From the NCBI GenBank assembly GCA_902623735.1, contig CACNUU010000002.1, positions 62,001-126,000 on the forward strand: DNA of 64,000 bases, written 5' to 3'. The translations under genes and the position numbers were made by a program. This document shows, in pieces, positions 31,053 to 38,924 of this stretch. Numbering within the stretch: position 1 is the first letter of the stretch; each line of letters starts with the position of its first letter. Origin of the DNA: an uncultured Pelagibacteraceae bacterium (GTDB taxonomy: Bacteria > Pseudomonadota > Alphaproteobacteria > Pelagibacterales > Pelagibacteraceae). The notes beneath the pieces are model-generated. The model was not told the origin of the DNA. It was given only the letters and a program-made list of their open reading frames with translations, and did no database searches.

Positions 31053-32249
31053 TTAATATTTATTTTTGGCTCTCTTTCTTGCAATAAGTTGTGTTAAAGA
31101 GTCTACCATTGTGTCTGAAGCTTTGAAGATGTCAACGTTTCTGAACTCATGAGAAAGATTTTTTTCTGGATTTGTTTTATCTTCTATTACAATTCCTTCA
31201 TCTGGAGAATTATTTTTAATATAAATTAATAACAACCAATCATCATCTTGTGACTCATCCCATTTAATGAAAACTTCTCCTGTTTCAAATCGTCTATCTA
31301 TACAACGGAAAATGGACATATCTCGAGTGATATGTCTTTTATTTAATTGAAATACTAAACTACTAGCACTTCTATAAAAACTTTCTAAGGCAAATTCAAT
31401 TTTTTGTCTTGCTAGAGTATACTCTTTTTCTTTTTCTAATAAAGTTTCTCTATCTTCATCCCCTTGAAGGTTTACTCCTAATGCTTCAACTCTTTCTTTA
31501 ATTTTTTGATCTCGGAGTAATCGATATTTTTCTTTAAGTTTATCAATTCTTTCTTGCAATCCAACATAATCTTCTCTTTTTTCTTTTAAAGAAATTTTCT
31601 CAAGCTTTTCTAGTTCCTTAACTTCTCTAATTCTGAATTTTTCTATTTGTTTATCTAGTCTTAACTGTTTTAAAAATTGTTTTTGTTTTTCCGCTTGTTC
31701 AATTCTTAAAATTGCCTGTTCTTTTCTTAAAAATAATTTAATATCTTTAATTCGTTGTTTTTCTAGTCTGGCTTCTTCCTTCAGTGATTGTTCTTTTATT
31801 TTTACTCTAAGTGCTTGCTCCTCTTCTTTCTGCTTGGCTAGCTTAATTTTTTCCTCTCTTTCTCTCTCAATTTTCTCTATCTTTATTCTTCTTTTTTCAT
31901 CAAGTTTCAAATTTTTATAACTCGAAATTGTTTCTGAAATTTTATCAAAAAAACCTTGAATATGTTTTTCTAAACTAAAATTGAATTTAAAATCAAATCG
32001 AGGCCTTATAGATAATTGAAATTTTACTAGTTTTAAAACTATACTTTCTTTTTGCGTATTTTTTATGCGGTTTGAATAATTGGCTCTTTTTAATTTTTTT
32101 ACTCTAGCTTTTCTTTTTTTAATAACTCTTCTTTTTTTTGCTTTTTTAAATCGTTTAATAATTTTTACTCTTTTATTTAGGGCTTTATAAGATTTTGTTT
32201 TTCTTTTGAATTTTCTTTTTTTCTTTGATTTTTTTTGTTTTTTTTTCAT
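31053..32249 (-). CDS. hypothetical basic coiled-coil protein
   Basis: A 398-residue protein not recognised as a known family. Three regions are visible: an extremely Lys/Arg-rich N-terminus (about 1-60), a long charged heptad-like coiled coil (about 100-290, rich in Lys, Glu, Arg and Leu), and a compact globular C-terminus (about 290-390) with aromatic elements such as FIKWDESQDDDWLLLIYIKN and HEFRNVDIF. No signal peptide or membrane segment is seen. The basic head suggests nucleic-acid, ribosome or anionic membrane contact. It lies between cfa and a small membrane protein, gaps of about 30 bases, same strand. Confidence 0.75.
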   Translation of the reverse strand: MKKKQKKSKKKRKFKRKTKSYKALNKRVKIIKRFKKAKKRRVIKKRKARVKKLKRANYSNRIKNTQKESIVLKLVKFQLSIRPRFDFKFNFSLEKHIQGFFDKISETISSYKNLKLDEKRRIKIEKIEREREEKIKLAKQKEEEQALRVKIKEQSLKEEARLEKQRIKDIKLFLRKEQAILRIEQAEKQKQFLKQLRLDKQIEKFRIREVKELEKLEKISLKEKREDYVGLQERIDKLKEKYRLLRDQKIKERVEALGVNLQGDEDRETLLEKEKEYTLARQKIEFALESFYRSASSLVFQLNKRHITRDMSIFRCIDRRFETGEVFIKWDESQDDDWLLLIYIKNNSPDEGIVIEDKTNPEKNLSHEFRNVDIFKASDTMVDSLTQLIARKRAKNKY

Positions 32250-32278
32250 TTCTGAGAAGAAATGATTCTATCAATAAT

Positions 32279-33466
32279 TTATTGATAAATATAGTCTCTA
32301 GTCACAGGAGTTGATCTATAATTTTTGGTAAGTTGAAATTGATAAACAACTTGATCCCCCCACTTAAATGCCATTTCACAACCAGCAAGATAAAACTCCC
32401 ACATTCTAAAAAATTTATCGTCAAACATTTGGATTATTTTGTCTTTATTCTTTAAGCAGTTTTCTTTCCAATGTCTTAGTGTGTGTGCGTAATGAAGTCT
32501 TAAAACCTCTATGTCAGTCACAATTAAACCAGCTTTTTCTATGGGGTTAGTTACTTCGCTTAAACTTGGGGTATAACCACCAGGAAAAATATATTTCGTT
32601 ATCCAAGGATGAGGGTCTCTAGGTGGATTAACAGATCCAATTGTATGAATTAATGAGATACCATCATCTTTTAACATTTTTTCAATTTTGGTAAAAAATT
32701 TTTTGTAAAATTTTCTACCTACATGCTCAAACATTCCAACACTTACTATTCTATCAAATTTTTCATCTAACTCTCTGTAATCCATTAATCTAAATTTAAC
32801 TTGATTCTGTAAATTCAACTCTTTAGCTTTTTGATTACAATAGTTTAATTGGTTTTCTGATAAAGTTATTCCCGTTACCTCACATTTGGAACTTTTAGCA
32901 ATATCAATTGCTAATGATCCCCAGCCACATCCTATGTCTAATACTTTTTGATCAGGTTTTATATTTAATTTCTTTATTATATGTTGAATCTTATTATTTT
33001 GTGCAGTCTCAAGACTATCATCCTCATTTTTAAAATAAGCACAAGAATATTGTCTTTTTGGATCTAGAAATAAATCATAGAGATCGTCTTTGATATCATA
33101 ATGGTGTGAAACGTTCATTTTAGATTTTTTAATGAAATTAAAATTTGTTAAATATCTATAAGATCCCCTTATTCGATTAAGAAAATAACTAAAAATATTT
33201 AATTCATTTCTTCCAATGTTCATTAGCGCTAAATCTAGAAAATCTGATAATGAACCGTTTTCGATAACTATATCACCATCAGTATACGCCTCTCCAAAAT
33301 AAAGATCAGGATGAAACAATAATTTATAGTGAAGTTTTTTATTAAGAATCTTTAGTTTTATTGGATTATCCTTTGGCTGACCAATAATATATTCCTTTAA
33401 GTCGGCATCAATTAAGACAAAACCTCCTTTTTTTATGATCTTGTTTAGAAATCTAGCAAGTTGCAT
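32279..33466 (-). CDS. cfa: cyclopropane-fatty-acyl-phospholipid synthase family methyltransferase
   Basis: Uses SAM to methylenate (or methylate) double bonds in membrane phospholipid acyl chains. The 395-residue protein has an N-terminal lipid-binding domain and a C-terminal SAM domain with LDIGCGWGSLAIDIA; NVSHHYDIKDDLYDLFLD and YSCAYFKN are the characteristic CFA entry motifs, and SVGMFEHVGRKFY and YIFPGGYTPSLSE follow. It starts directly after the aldolase-family gene stop (no gap), implying co-transcription. Confidence 0.9.
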   Translation of the reverse strand: MQLARFLNKIIKKGGFVLIDADLKEYIIGQPKDNPIKLKILNKKLHYKLLFHPDLYFGEAYTDGDIVIENGSLSDFLDLALMNIGRNELNIFSYFLNRIRGSYRYLTNFNFIKKSKMNVSHHYDIKDDLYDLFLDPKRQYSCAYFKNEDDSLETAQNNKIQHIIKKLNIKPDQKVLDIGCGWGSLAIDIAKSSKCEVTGITLSENQLNYCNQKAKELNLQNQVKFRLMDYRELDEKFDRIVSVGMFEHVGRKFYKKFFTKIEKMLKDDGISLIHTIGSVNPPRDPHPWITKYIFPGGYTPSLSEVTNPIEKAGLIVTDIEVLRLHYAHTLRHWKENCLKNKDKIIQMFDDKFFRMWEFYLAGCEMAFKWGDQVVYQFQLTKNYRSTPVTRDYIYQ

Positions 33467-34351
33467 TTAAGCCGCCAATGATGGTTTGAATTTAAATTTT
33501 AAATCTTTTAATTTTTTCATTAAATCTTTTTCATCAATTTCATTGAGAAGACTAAGTGGTGGTAAGATATTTCTATAAATATTATTTTCTTGAGCACAAT
33601 ATGAATGAAGACCAGAAATTAGATTAAATTTATCAAAAACAGCTCTCACATCAATTAGTTTTTGATTTTCTGTTTGAGTTTTTTTTGAGACAAAATCATC
33701 ATAAACTCTTCTAGATAATTCTGCAGTAACATTACATGTTGCTGTAATGATACCTGAACAACCTAGCTCCAACCCTTTGAGTAATTTAGTTTCTGATCCA
33801 GGTAAAATTGAAAAATTTTCTAATTTAAGATTGTCATATAGATTGTATGAGCTATCTTTTACACCGATTATTTGTTCAGGAAATTTTTTGACAAGTTTTC
33901 TAACAATATCTAAACTAAACTTATAACCACATAATTTTTCAAAATTATAGAGAATAATTTTTCCCTCTGGGACTGAGTCGACAATTCTTGAATAAAACTC
34001 AAAAACTTGATCATCTCCATAATTATAATATGCTGGTGGCATAATTAAGTAATCTTTAAAGCCTAAAGACAAACCTATCTTCATATAATTGATTACCTCT
34101 CCTAAAGAATTCAAACCAGTCCCAATAATGTATTTTTTTTTATACTTGCTTTCAGAAAGCTTATTTAAAAATTTAATCTTTTCAGCAATAGGAATTAATT
34201 GAGCCTGCCCAGTACTTCCAAAAATTGCAACCCCATGACATCCTTGATCAATTATATTTTCAGCATGTAGGATTGTTTTTTCTACATTAAGACTTAAATC
34301 TTCATTGAAGATAGACATTCCAGCTGCATATATTCCGCTTATTTTAGACAT
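33467..34351 (-). CDS. dihydrodipicolinate synthase (DapA) family aldolase
   Basis: Class I lyase of the DapA/NanA superfamily, 294 residues. The Schiff-base lysine is Lys165 in IIGVKDSS and the catalytic Tyr135 lies in ILYNFEK. The usual GTTGE pyruvate-carboxylate motif is GSTGQ here (45-49), so a pyruvate-type substrate is plausible but true DapA activity on aspartate semialdehyde is doubtful. Genomic position next to cfa and not to lysine genes also argues against it being the lysine-pathway enzyme. It is divergent from the glycosyltransferase with 38 bases between start codons. Confidence 0.8.
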   Translation of the reverse strand: MSKISGIYAAGMSIFNEDLSLNVEKTILHAENIIDQGCHGVAIFGSTGQAQLIPIAEKIKFLNKLSESKYKKKYIIGTGLNSLGEVINYMKIGLSLGFKDYLIMPPAYYNYGDDQVFEFYSRIVDSVPEGKIILYNFEKLCGYKFSLDIVRKLVKKFPEQIIGVKDSSYNLYDNLKLENFSILPGSETKLLKGLELGCSGIITATCNVTAELSRRVYDDFVSKKTQTENQKLIDVRAVFDKFNLISGLHSYCAQENNIYRNILPPLSLLNEIDEKDLMKKLKDLKFKFKPSLAA

Positions 34352-34389
34352 ATATTTTTGTAAATAATTATAATAGATAATTTACATTT

Positions 34390-35316
34390 ATGAAAACAGG
34401 AATTTTTTTAAGTTATAAAGGTTTGGGTGCTAATTTATTACATCTAAGCTACTGTCATCAAATAGCAAAAAAATTTGGACCTGTAACTTTAATTACCTTG
34501 TGCCCTAATTTAAATAAAGTATTAAAAGATGATCCATTTATCAGTGATGTGGTACATCTCAGTAAATTTCACAGAAAGTTTTTTGATGTATTCAAATTAT
34601 CAAAATTTTTAAAGGACTTAAATTTTGATACTATTTTTATCTATTATCCAAGTTTAAGACATTACTTAGCTAGTAAAATTGCAGGTATCAAAAATATTTA
34701 TCATTATCCGCTATTTAGGAAAAAAAATTTACATTTGGTAGATGTAGCAAAAAGTTTTACTGAAAGATCTTTAAAAATTGAAAATTGCCCTACAGAAACA
34801 GAAATTTATATAAATAATAATAATGTAAAACAATATAAATCAAATGATTTAAAAAAAATTATACTTGGCATCGGATCCTCTGGTCCAACCACAAAATGGG
34901 GTTATGATAATTATGCTTCATTAATAAAAAAGCTAAATGAAATTGGTGACTATTACTTTTATTTGCTTTGTGGTTCAGATGAAGAAAGTGGTGCTCAAAA
35001 AATTATTAATCAAGTGGAAAAAAAAAACTGTGAGTCTCTAAGTTCTAAAGATGTTTATGAGGTAATGTATTTTATTCATTTGAGTGAGATTTTCGTAGGA
35101 AACGACTCATTCGGACACCATATTTCTGCACAGATGAAAAAACCAAGCTTTATAATACTATTAGATTCTCCAAAAGCTTATTCAGACTATAGTAAAAATC
35201 AATTTAGAATAATACCACCTAATGTTGATATAAAAAATATTTCCCATGGGTCAAATTTAAATCCAGATACAATTACTGTTGATATGATTATAGAAAAGAT
35301 AAAAAAATTTATATAA
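34390..35316 (+). CDS. glycosyltransferase family 9 (heptosyltransferase-like)
   Basis: A 308-residue GT-B fold protein similar to ADP-heptose:LPS heptosyltransferases. The N-terminal Rossmann domain has YKGLGANLLHLSYCHQIAK and an alternating strand-helix layout; the C-terminal part has ILGIGSSGPTTKWGYDNYASL and VGNDSFGHHISAQMKKP, matching the GT9 donor-site GNDSGPMHLAAA pattern with His in place of the Pro/Met region. It probably adds a sugar to LPS core or another surface glycan. The specific donor is unknown. Confidence 0.8.
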   Translation: MKTGIFLSYKGLGANLLHLSYCHQIAKKFGPVTLITLCPNLNKVLKDDPFISDVVHLSKFHRKFFDVFKLSKFLKDLNFDTIFIYYPSLRHYLASKIAGIKNIYHYPLFRKKNLHLVDVAKSFTERSLKIENCPTETEIYINNNNVKQYKSNDLKKIILGIGSSGPTTKWGYDNYASLIKKLNEIGDYYFYLLCGSDEESGAQKIINQVEKKNCESLSSKDVYEVMYFIHLSEIFVGNDSFGHHISAQMKKPSFIILLDSPKAYSDYSKNQFRIIPPNVDIKNISHGSNLNPDTITVDMIIEKIKKFI

Positions 35317-35812
35317 TTTCTTTTAATAAAATATCTCTTGCTTCGTTTACCAATGATGAAAGTCTTGTGGTTTCAGGTGATATATCGGGATGAATTTTTT
35401 TTTGAATTTTTGTATATGCTTTATTAATGTCATCTTTAGTTACTTTTTTTTTCTGGTCTAAATTCAGAATTTTAAAAGCCTCACTTACTGACATTGAAGT
35501 TGTATTACTGTTTTGAGGTTGATTAAAAGAAAATCTCCCAGATTTTCTTAAGGTTTGAATTAATCTAAAAAGTGATATTAATTGAAATAGTGACAATCCT
35601 TTTAATTTCAACAAAGCCAAACTAGCTAAAGTTAAGGGTAAAGTTAATAAAAATTTACCACCGATTGCGAATAAAACTGCTAATATGATTAATCCAAAAA
35701 AGATTAAAGCTCTTACACCTTTAGTTATCTTTTTTGATGAAATATTACTAATAAATTTCAAGAACAGGTATAAAAATGCAAATATTAATACTGTATAAAT
35801 AATTATATTCAT
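35309..35812 (-). CDS. membrane-anchored J-domain protein
   Basis: A 167-residue protein with two N-terminal hydrophobic segments (about 2-20 and 35-66) and a C-terminal J domain (about 110-165) containing the essential HPD tripeptide in KKIHPDIS. The layout resembles the alphaproteobacterial TIM14/DjlA-like J proteins that recruit DnaK to the membrane. Its start is only 15 bases from the divergent oligopeptidase start, and its 3' end overlaps the convergent glycosyltransferase gene by 8 bases. Confidence 0.85.
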   Translation of the reverse strand: MNIIIYTVLIFAFLYLFLKFISNISSKKITKGVRALIFFGLIILAVLFAIGGKFLLTLPLTLASLALLKLKGLSLFQLISLFRLIQTLRKSGRFSFNQPQNSNTTSMSVSEAFKILNLDQKKKVTKDDINKAYTKIQKKIHPDISPETTRLSSLVNEARDILLKEII

Positions 35813-35827
35813 ATAATTGTTTTAATA

Positions 35828-37903
35828 ATGAAAATACCACAACTTAGAAAAAAACCAGAAATAAAATCTTGTCACAATGTAACATGGGAAGATAATTATA
35901 GTTGGATACATCAAGAAAATATTCTTGAAGTTTTAAAAGACAGCTCAAAATTACTACCAGAGGTAAGAAAATATCTAGAGGAAGAAAATAATTATACTGA
36001 ATATAATTTAAAGAACACTAAAGAATATCAAAAAAAATTATTTGATGAAATTAAAGGTAGAATCAAATTAGACGACGAGTCTCTTCCATACAAAGATAGA
36101 AAATTTGAATATTGGACTAAAACGACCACTAAAGGAAATTACTCTATTAAATTGAGGAAAAAAATCGGATCTAAAAAAATAGAAGAAATATGGAATGGGG
36201 ACAAAGAAAAAAAAAAATTAAAAACTGAATATTTCGGAGTTGGAGATTTAGAAGTAAGTTATAATGATAAATACTTAGGTTATTCTTTAGATTTAAAAGG
36301 TTCAGAATATTACACTATATATATAAGAGATATTTCAAACGGAGAATTGATTACAGAAAAAATTGAAGAAACAAGCGGAAGTATAACATTTAGTTTGGAT
36401 GATGAGTACATATTTTACTCAAAACTTGATGAATTTCACAGACCAAGAAAAATTTATAGACATAAAATTGGAACACCAAGTAAAAATGATGAATTAATTT
36501 TTGAGGAAAAAAGTGAAGCATTTACAGTAGGGATAAATTTAAGTGCAGATGAAAAATTTTTTTTTATTACAACATCTGATCACAATACCTCTGAACAATA
36601 TTATTTTTCCTCTAAAGAGAAAAATCAAGTGCCAAAACTAATAAAGAAACGAAAAAAAGGAATAATTTATTCAGTATCATCCTGGCACGATAATTTTTAC
36701 TGCCATACAAATGAAAATGCTGAAGATTTCAAAATTGATAAATGCTCAAATTTGGATAAACAAAATTGGGAAGTTTACATTGCTCCAAAGGACGAGGTAC
36801 TTATAGGTGGTTTAATTTTTTTAGAAAATTGGATTATTAGAGCTGAAAAATCTAATGCTTTAGAAAAATTATTTGTTAAAAATATCAAAACTGAAGTAGA
36901 AGAAGAGTTATTATTTTCTGATGAAAAGATAATAGTGCCTGGTATTTCTTTAACTCAAAGAGATAAAAATACCGATCTTGTATATTTATCCTACTCATCA
37001 CCAAAGACTCCGGGTAAAACCTATTTATATAATTTAAAAACTAAAGAAAGAAAATTGGTTAAAGAACAAGAAATTCCCTCAGGCCATAACTCGGATGATT
37101 ATATAGTTGAAAGATTAGATTGCCCTTCTCACGATGGTAGAAGCGTGCCAATAACAATAACTAGACACAAAAAAACTAAAGTTGATGGGTCCGCAAATTT
37201 ATTGCTTTACGGATATGGGTCTTACGGAGCTTCAATGTCTCCAGATTTTTCCTCAACAAGACTTAGTTTAATTAATAGAGATATAATTTGGGTCACTGCT
37301 CACATCAGAGGAGGTATGGAGAGAGGTATGAAGTGGTGGAAAGAGGGAAAACTTTTGAAAAAAAAGAATACGTTTGAGGATTACATTGCTGTAGCAAAAT
37401 TTTTAATTGAAAAAAAATACACTTCTGAAAAAAGAATAATAGGTATGGGTGGATCAGCTGGTGGATTATTGATGGGTGCAGTTGTAAATCAATCACCCGA
37501 ATTATTTCTTGGAATTATAATGGCAGTACCGTTTGTTGACTCTTTAACAACTAATTTAGATCATTCACTTCCTTTAACGATTGGAGAATTTGATGAATTT
37601 GGCAATGCTAAAGATAATAAAGAACATTTTAATTATATATTTTCATATGCTCCATATAATAATATTAAAAAAATGGATTATCCAAACATATTGATTACTA
37701 CAAGCTTAAGTGACAATAGGGTTTTATTTGACGAACCTGCAAAATTTACAGCTAAACTTCGAGATTATAAAACTGATAATAATCTTCTTTTACTTAAGAC
37801 TGAAATGAATGCCGGTCATGGTGGAAAATCGGGAAGAGATGGTGCAATAGAGGAAATTGCATTCGATTATGCATTTATTTTAAAAATTTCCAAAAAAATT
37901 TAA
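35828..37903 (+). CDS. ptrB: oligopeptidase B (prolyl oligopeptidase family S9A)
   Basis: Serine peptidase that cleaves short peptides after basic residues. The 691-residue protein has an N-terminal beta-propeller (about 1-410) and a C-terminal alpha/beta-hydrolase domain. The catalytic triad is visible: Ser543 in GGSAGG, Asp629 in SLSDNRV and His664 in NAGHGG. RGGMERGMKWWKEGK matches the oligopeptidase B region. No signal peptide, so cytosolic. It is followed after 11 bases by the heat-shock promoter of hsp20. Confidence 0.94.
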   Translation: MKIPQLRKKPEIKSCHNVTWEDNYSWIHQENILEVLKDSSKLLPEVRKYLEEENNYTEYNLKNTKEYQKKLFDEIKGRIKLDDESLPYKDRKFEYWTKTTTKGNYSIKLRKKIGSKKIEEIWNGDKEKKKLKTEYFGVGDLEVSYNDKYLGYSLDLKGSEYYTIYIRDISNGELITEKIEETSGSITFSLDDEYIFYSKLDEFHRPRKIYRHKIGTPSKNDELIFEEKSEAFTVGINLSADEKFFFITTSDHNTSEQYYFSSKEKNQVPKLIKKRKKGIIYSVSSWHDNFYCHTNENAEDFKIDKCSNLDKQNWEVYIAPKDEVLIGGLIFLENWIIRAEKSNALEKLFVKNIKTEVEEELLFSDEKIIVPGISLTQRDKNTDLVYLSYSSPKTPGKTYLYNLKTKERKLVKEQEIPSGHNSDDYIVERLDCPSHDGRSVPITITRHKKTKVDGSANLLLYGYGSYGASMSPDFSSTRLSLINRDIIWVTAHIRGGMERGMKWWKEGKLLKKKNTFEDYIAVAKFLIEKKYTSEKRIIGMGGSAGGLLMGAVVNQSPELFLGIIMAVPFVDSLTTNLDHSLPLTIGEFDEFGNAKDNKEHFNYIFSYAPYNNIKKMDYPNILITTSLSDNRVLFDEPAKFTAKLRDYKTDNNLLLLKTEMNAGHGGKSGRDGAIEEIAFDYAFILKISKKI

Positions 37904-37914
37904 ATAAATTTACA

Positions 37915-37944
37915 CTTGAAAATTTAAATTTAATTACCACATAT
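37915..37944 (+). promoter_or_regulatory. sigma-32 (RpoH)-type promoter of hsp20
   Basis: CTTGAAA (37915-37921) and CCACATAT (37937-37944), 15 bases apart, match the heat-shock consensus CTTGAAA-N11-16-CCCCATnT with a single mismatch among the fixed positions. Transcription would start near 37951, right at the base of the first leader hairpin. The same -35 heptamer occurs ahead of groES. Confidence 0.82.
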
Positions 37945-37949
37945 ATTCA

Positions 37950-37999
37950 GTAGGTCGCCTAATGGGGCTTACATATAATAAACTTGCTTAACAAGGAGG
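37950..37999 (+). promoter_or_regulatory. ROSE-type RNA thermometer candidate in the hsp20 leader
   Basis: Two stem-loops fill the leader. Hairpin 1 (37950-37972) has nine base pairs, two of them G-U, a single bulged G57 and a UAAU loop. Hairpin 2 sequesters the ribosome-binding site: UUGCU (37984-37988) pairs with AGGA (37994-37997) around the 5-base loop UAACA, leaving the G unpaired, exactly the U(U/C)GCU / AGGA pairing that defines ROSE thermometers of small heat-shock genes in rhizobia and enterics. The ATG is at 38006. Seen in sequence; the function is inferred. Confidence 0.72.
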
Positions 38000-38005
38000 A
38001 TTAAA

Positions 38006-38452
38006 ATGACAAGTAAGGACTTATCTATATTCAACTCTCTCAGACCTTTTTCAATTGGTTTTGACGATATGTTTGATCAATTTGAAAATATGTTGGGAAA
38101 TGGAAATTTGACTATGCAATCAAATTATCCACCTTATAATATAAGGAAGACAGGCAAAGATAACTACTCGATAGAAGTTGCTCTTGCTGGCTTTAACAAG
38201 AAAGATGTTGAGGTTGAATTTGAAGATAATTTATTAACAGTAAGAACTAAACAAGTTAATAAATCTGACGAAAAAAATGAGGATGGTGAAATTTTACATA
38301 AAGGTATTTCACAGAGGCAGTTTGCCAGATCATTTACAATAGCAGACGATGTAAAAGTAAATGGTGCAGAGCTCAAAGATGGCCTTTTAACAATAGCATG
38401 TGAAAGAATTTTACCTGACCATAAAAAGAAAAGACTTATAGAAATAAAATAA
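38006..38452 (+). CDS. small heat-shock protein (Hsp20/alpha-crystallin family)
   Basis: ATP-independent holdase chaperone, 148 residues, class-A-like. The alpha-crystallin domain spans about 40-135, with YSIEVALAGFNKKDVEVEFEDN, ISQRQFARSFTIADDV, and LKDGLLTIAC ahead of the C-terminal extension LPDHKKKRLIEIK, whose I-x-I-like end could dock to the domain. The leader holds a heat-shock promoter and a probable RNA thermometer, and the Shine-Dalgarno AGGAGG (37994-37999) is 6 bases before the ATG. A strong terminator follows. Confidence 0.96.
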   Translation: MTSKDLSIFNSLRPFSIGFDDMFDQFENMLGNGNLTMQSNYPPYNIRKTGKDNYSIEVALAGFNKKDVEVEFEDNLLTVRTKQVNKSDEKNEDGEILHKGISQRQFARSFTIADDVKVNGAELKDGLLTIACERILPDHKKKRLIEIK

Positions 38453-38461
38453 GTTTTACCT

Positions 38462-38494
38462 TACTTGCGGAGATTTTTCTCCGCAAGTATTTTT
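38462..38494. terminator. intrinsic terminator after hsp20
   Basis: Perfect 11-bp stem TACTTGCGGAG / CTCCGCAAGTA (38462-38472 with 38479-38489) with a 6-base loop ATTTTT, followed by five Ts (38490-38494). It begins 9 bases after the hsp20 stop and touches the end of the convergent lipoprotein gene (stop at 38493), so it may serve both strands. Confidence 0.94.
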
Positions 38495-38798
38495 AAAAAC
38501 ATCCATTTGAAACAAAACCTATTACAATAGAGTTGGAATCTATCTCAAATCTTCTCTCACAAGAAATTCCATACTTTTTTGTCCTGTAAATAATCTCTAA
38601 ATTTCCTTTTTCATTTTTATAATCTTCATCTGGGTTTCCTAAGTCAATTTTAAGCTTAGTAGATTTTTTTCCAATATATTTACTTAATCTTTTATTTTCT
38701 TTTTCTACAATTGCATCAGTTTTTTCTTTTACAGTTTGACAACTAAATAAAAAAAAGATGATTGGAATAATAATTAATTTTGATTTAATCTTTTGCAC
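38493..38798 (-). CDS. small hypothetical lipoprotein
   Basis: A 101-residue protein with a lipoprotein signal: hydrophobic 8-18 and lipobox LFSC with Cys20. The mature part has a short helix-forming charged stretch (21-45, KEKTDAIVEKENKRLSKYIG) and a beta-like end with Cys80 and Cys100, which could form a disulfide. The KLKIDLGNPDE segment resembles SmpA/OmlA-like 'G.P' outer-membrane assembly lipoproteins only weakly. Function unknown. Confidence 0.7.
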   Translation of the reverse strand: MQKIKSKLIIIPIIFFLFSCQTVKEKTDAIVEKENKRLSKYIGKKSTKLKIDLGNPDEDYKNEKGNLEIIYRTKKYGISCERRFEIDSNSIVIGFVSNGCF

Positions 38799-38924
38799 AT
38801 TCTTAGATTAACACCATAATTGTGGCATAAATATAAACTTACTAGTTGTATTATGTGAATAAAATTAGAATTATCAAAGTAATTTTTCCAAGAATCAAAT
38901 ACTTAAGTTCTATTAGGAGGAAAA

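Noticed and set aside
37950..37972. Terminator for oligopeptidase B
   Set aside because: The hairpin is followed by ATATAATAAAC, not a T run, and lies downstream of the hsp20 promoter, so it belongs to the hsp20 leader.
38799..38924. Purine riboswitch ahead of the purine permease
   Set aside because: The 126-base gap lacks the conserved three-way-junction core; only a strong Shine-Dalgarno was found.
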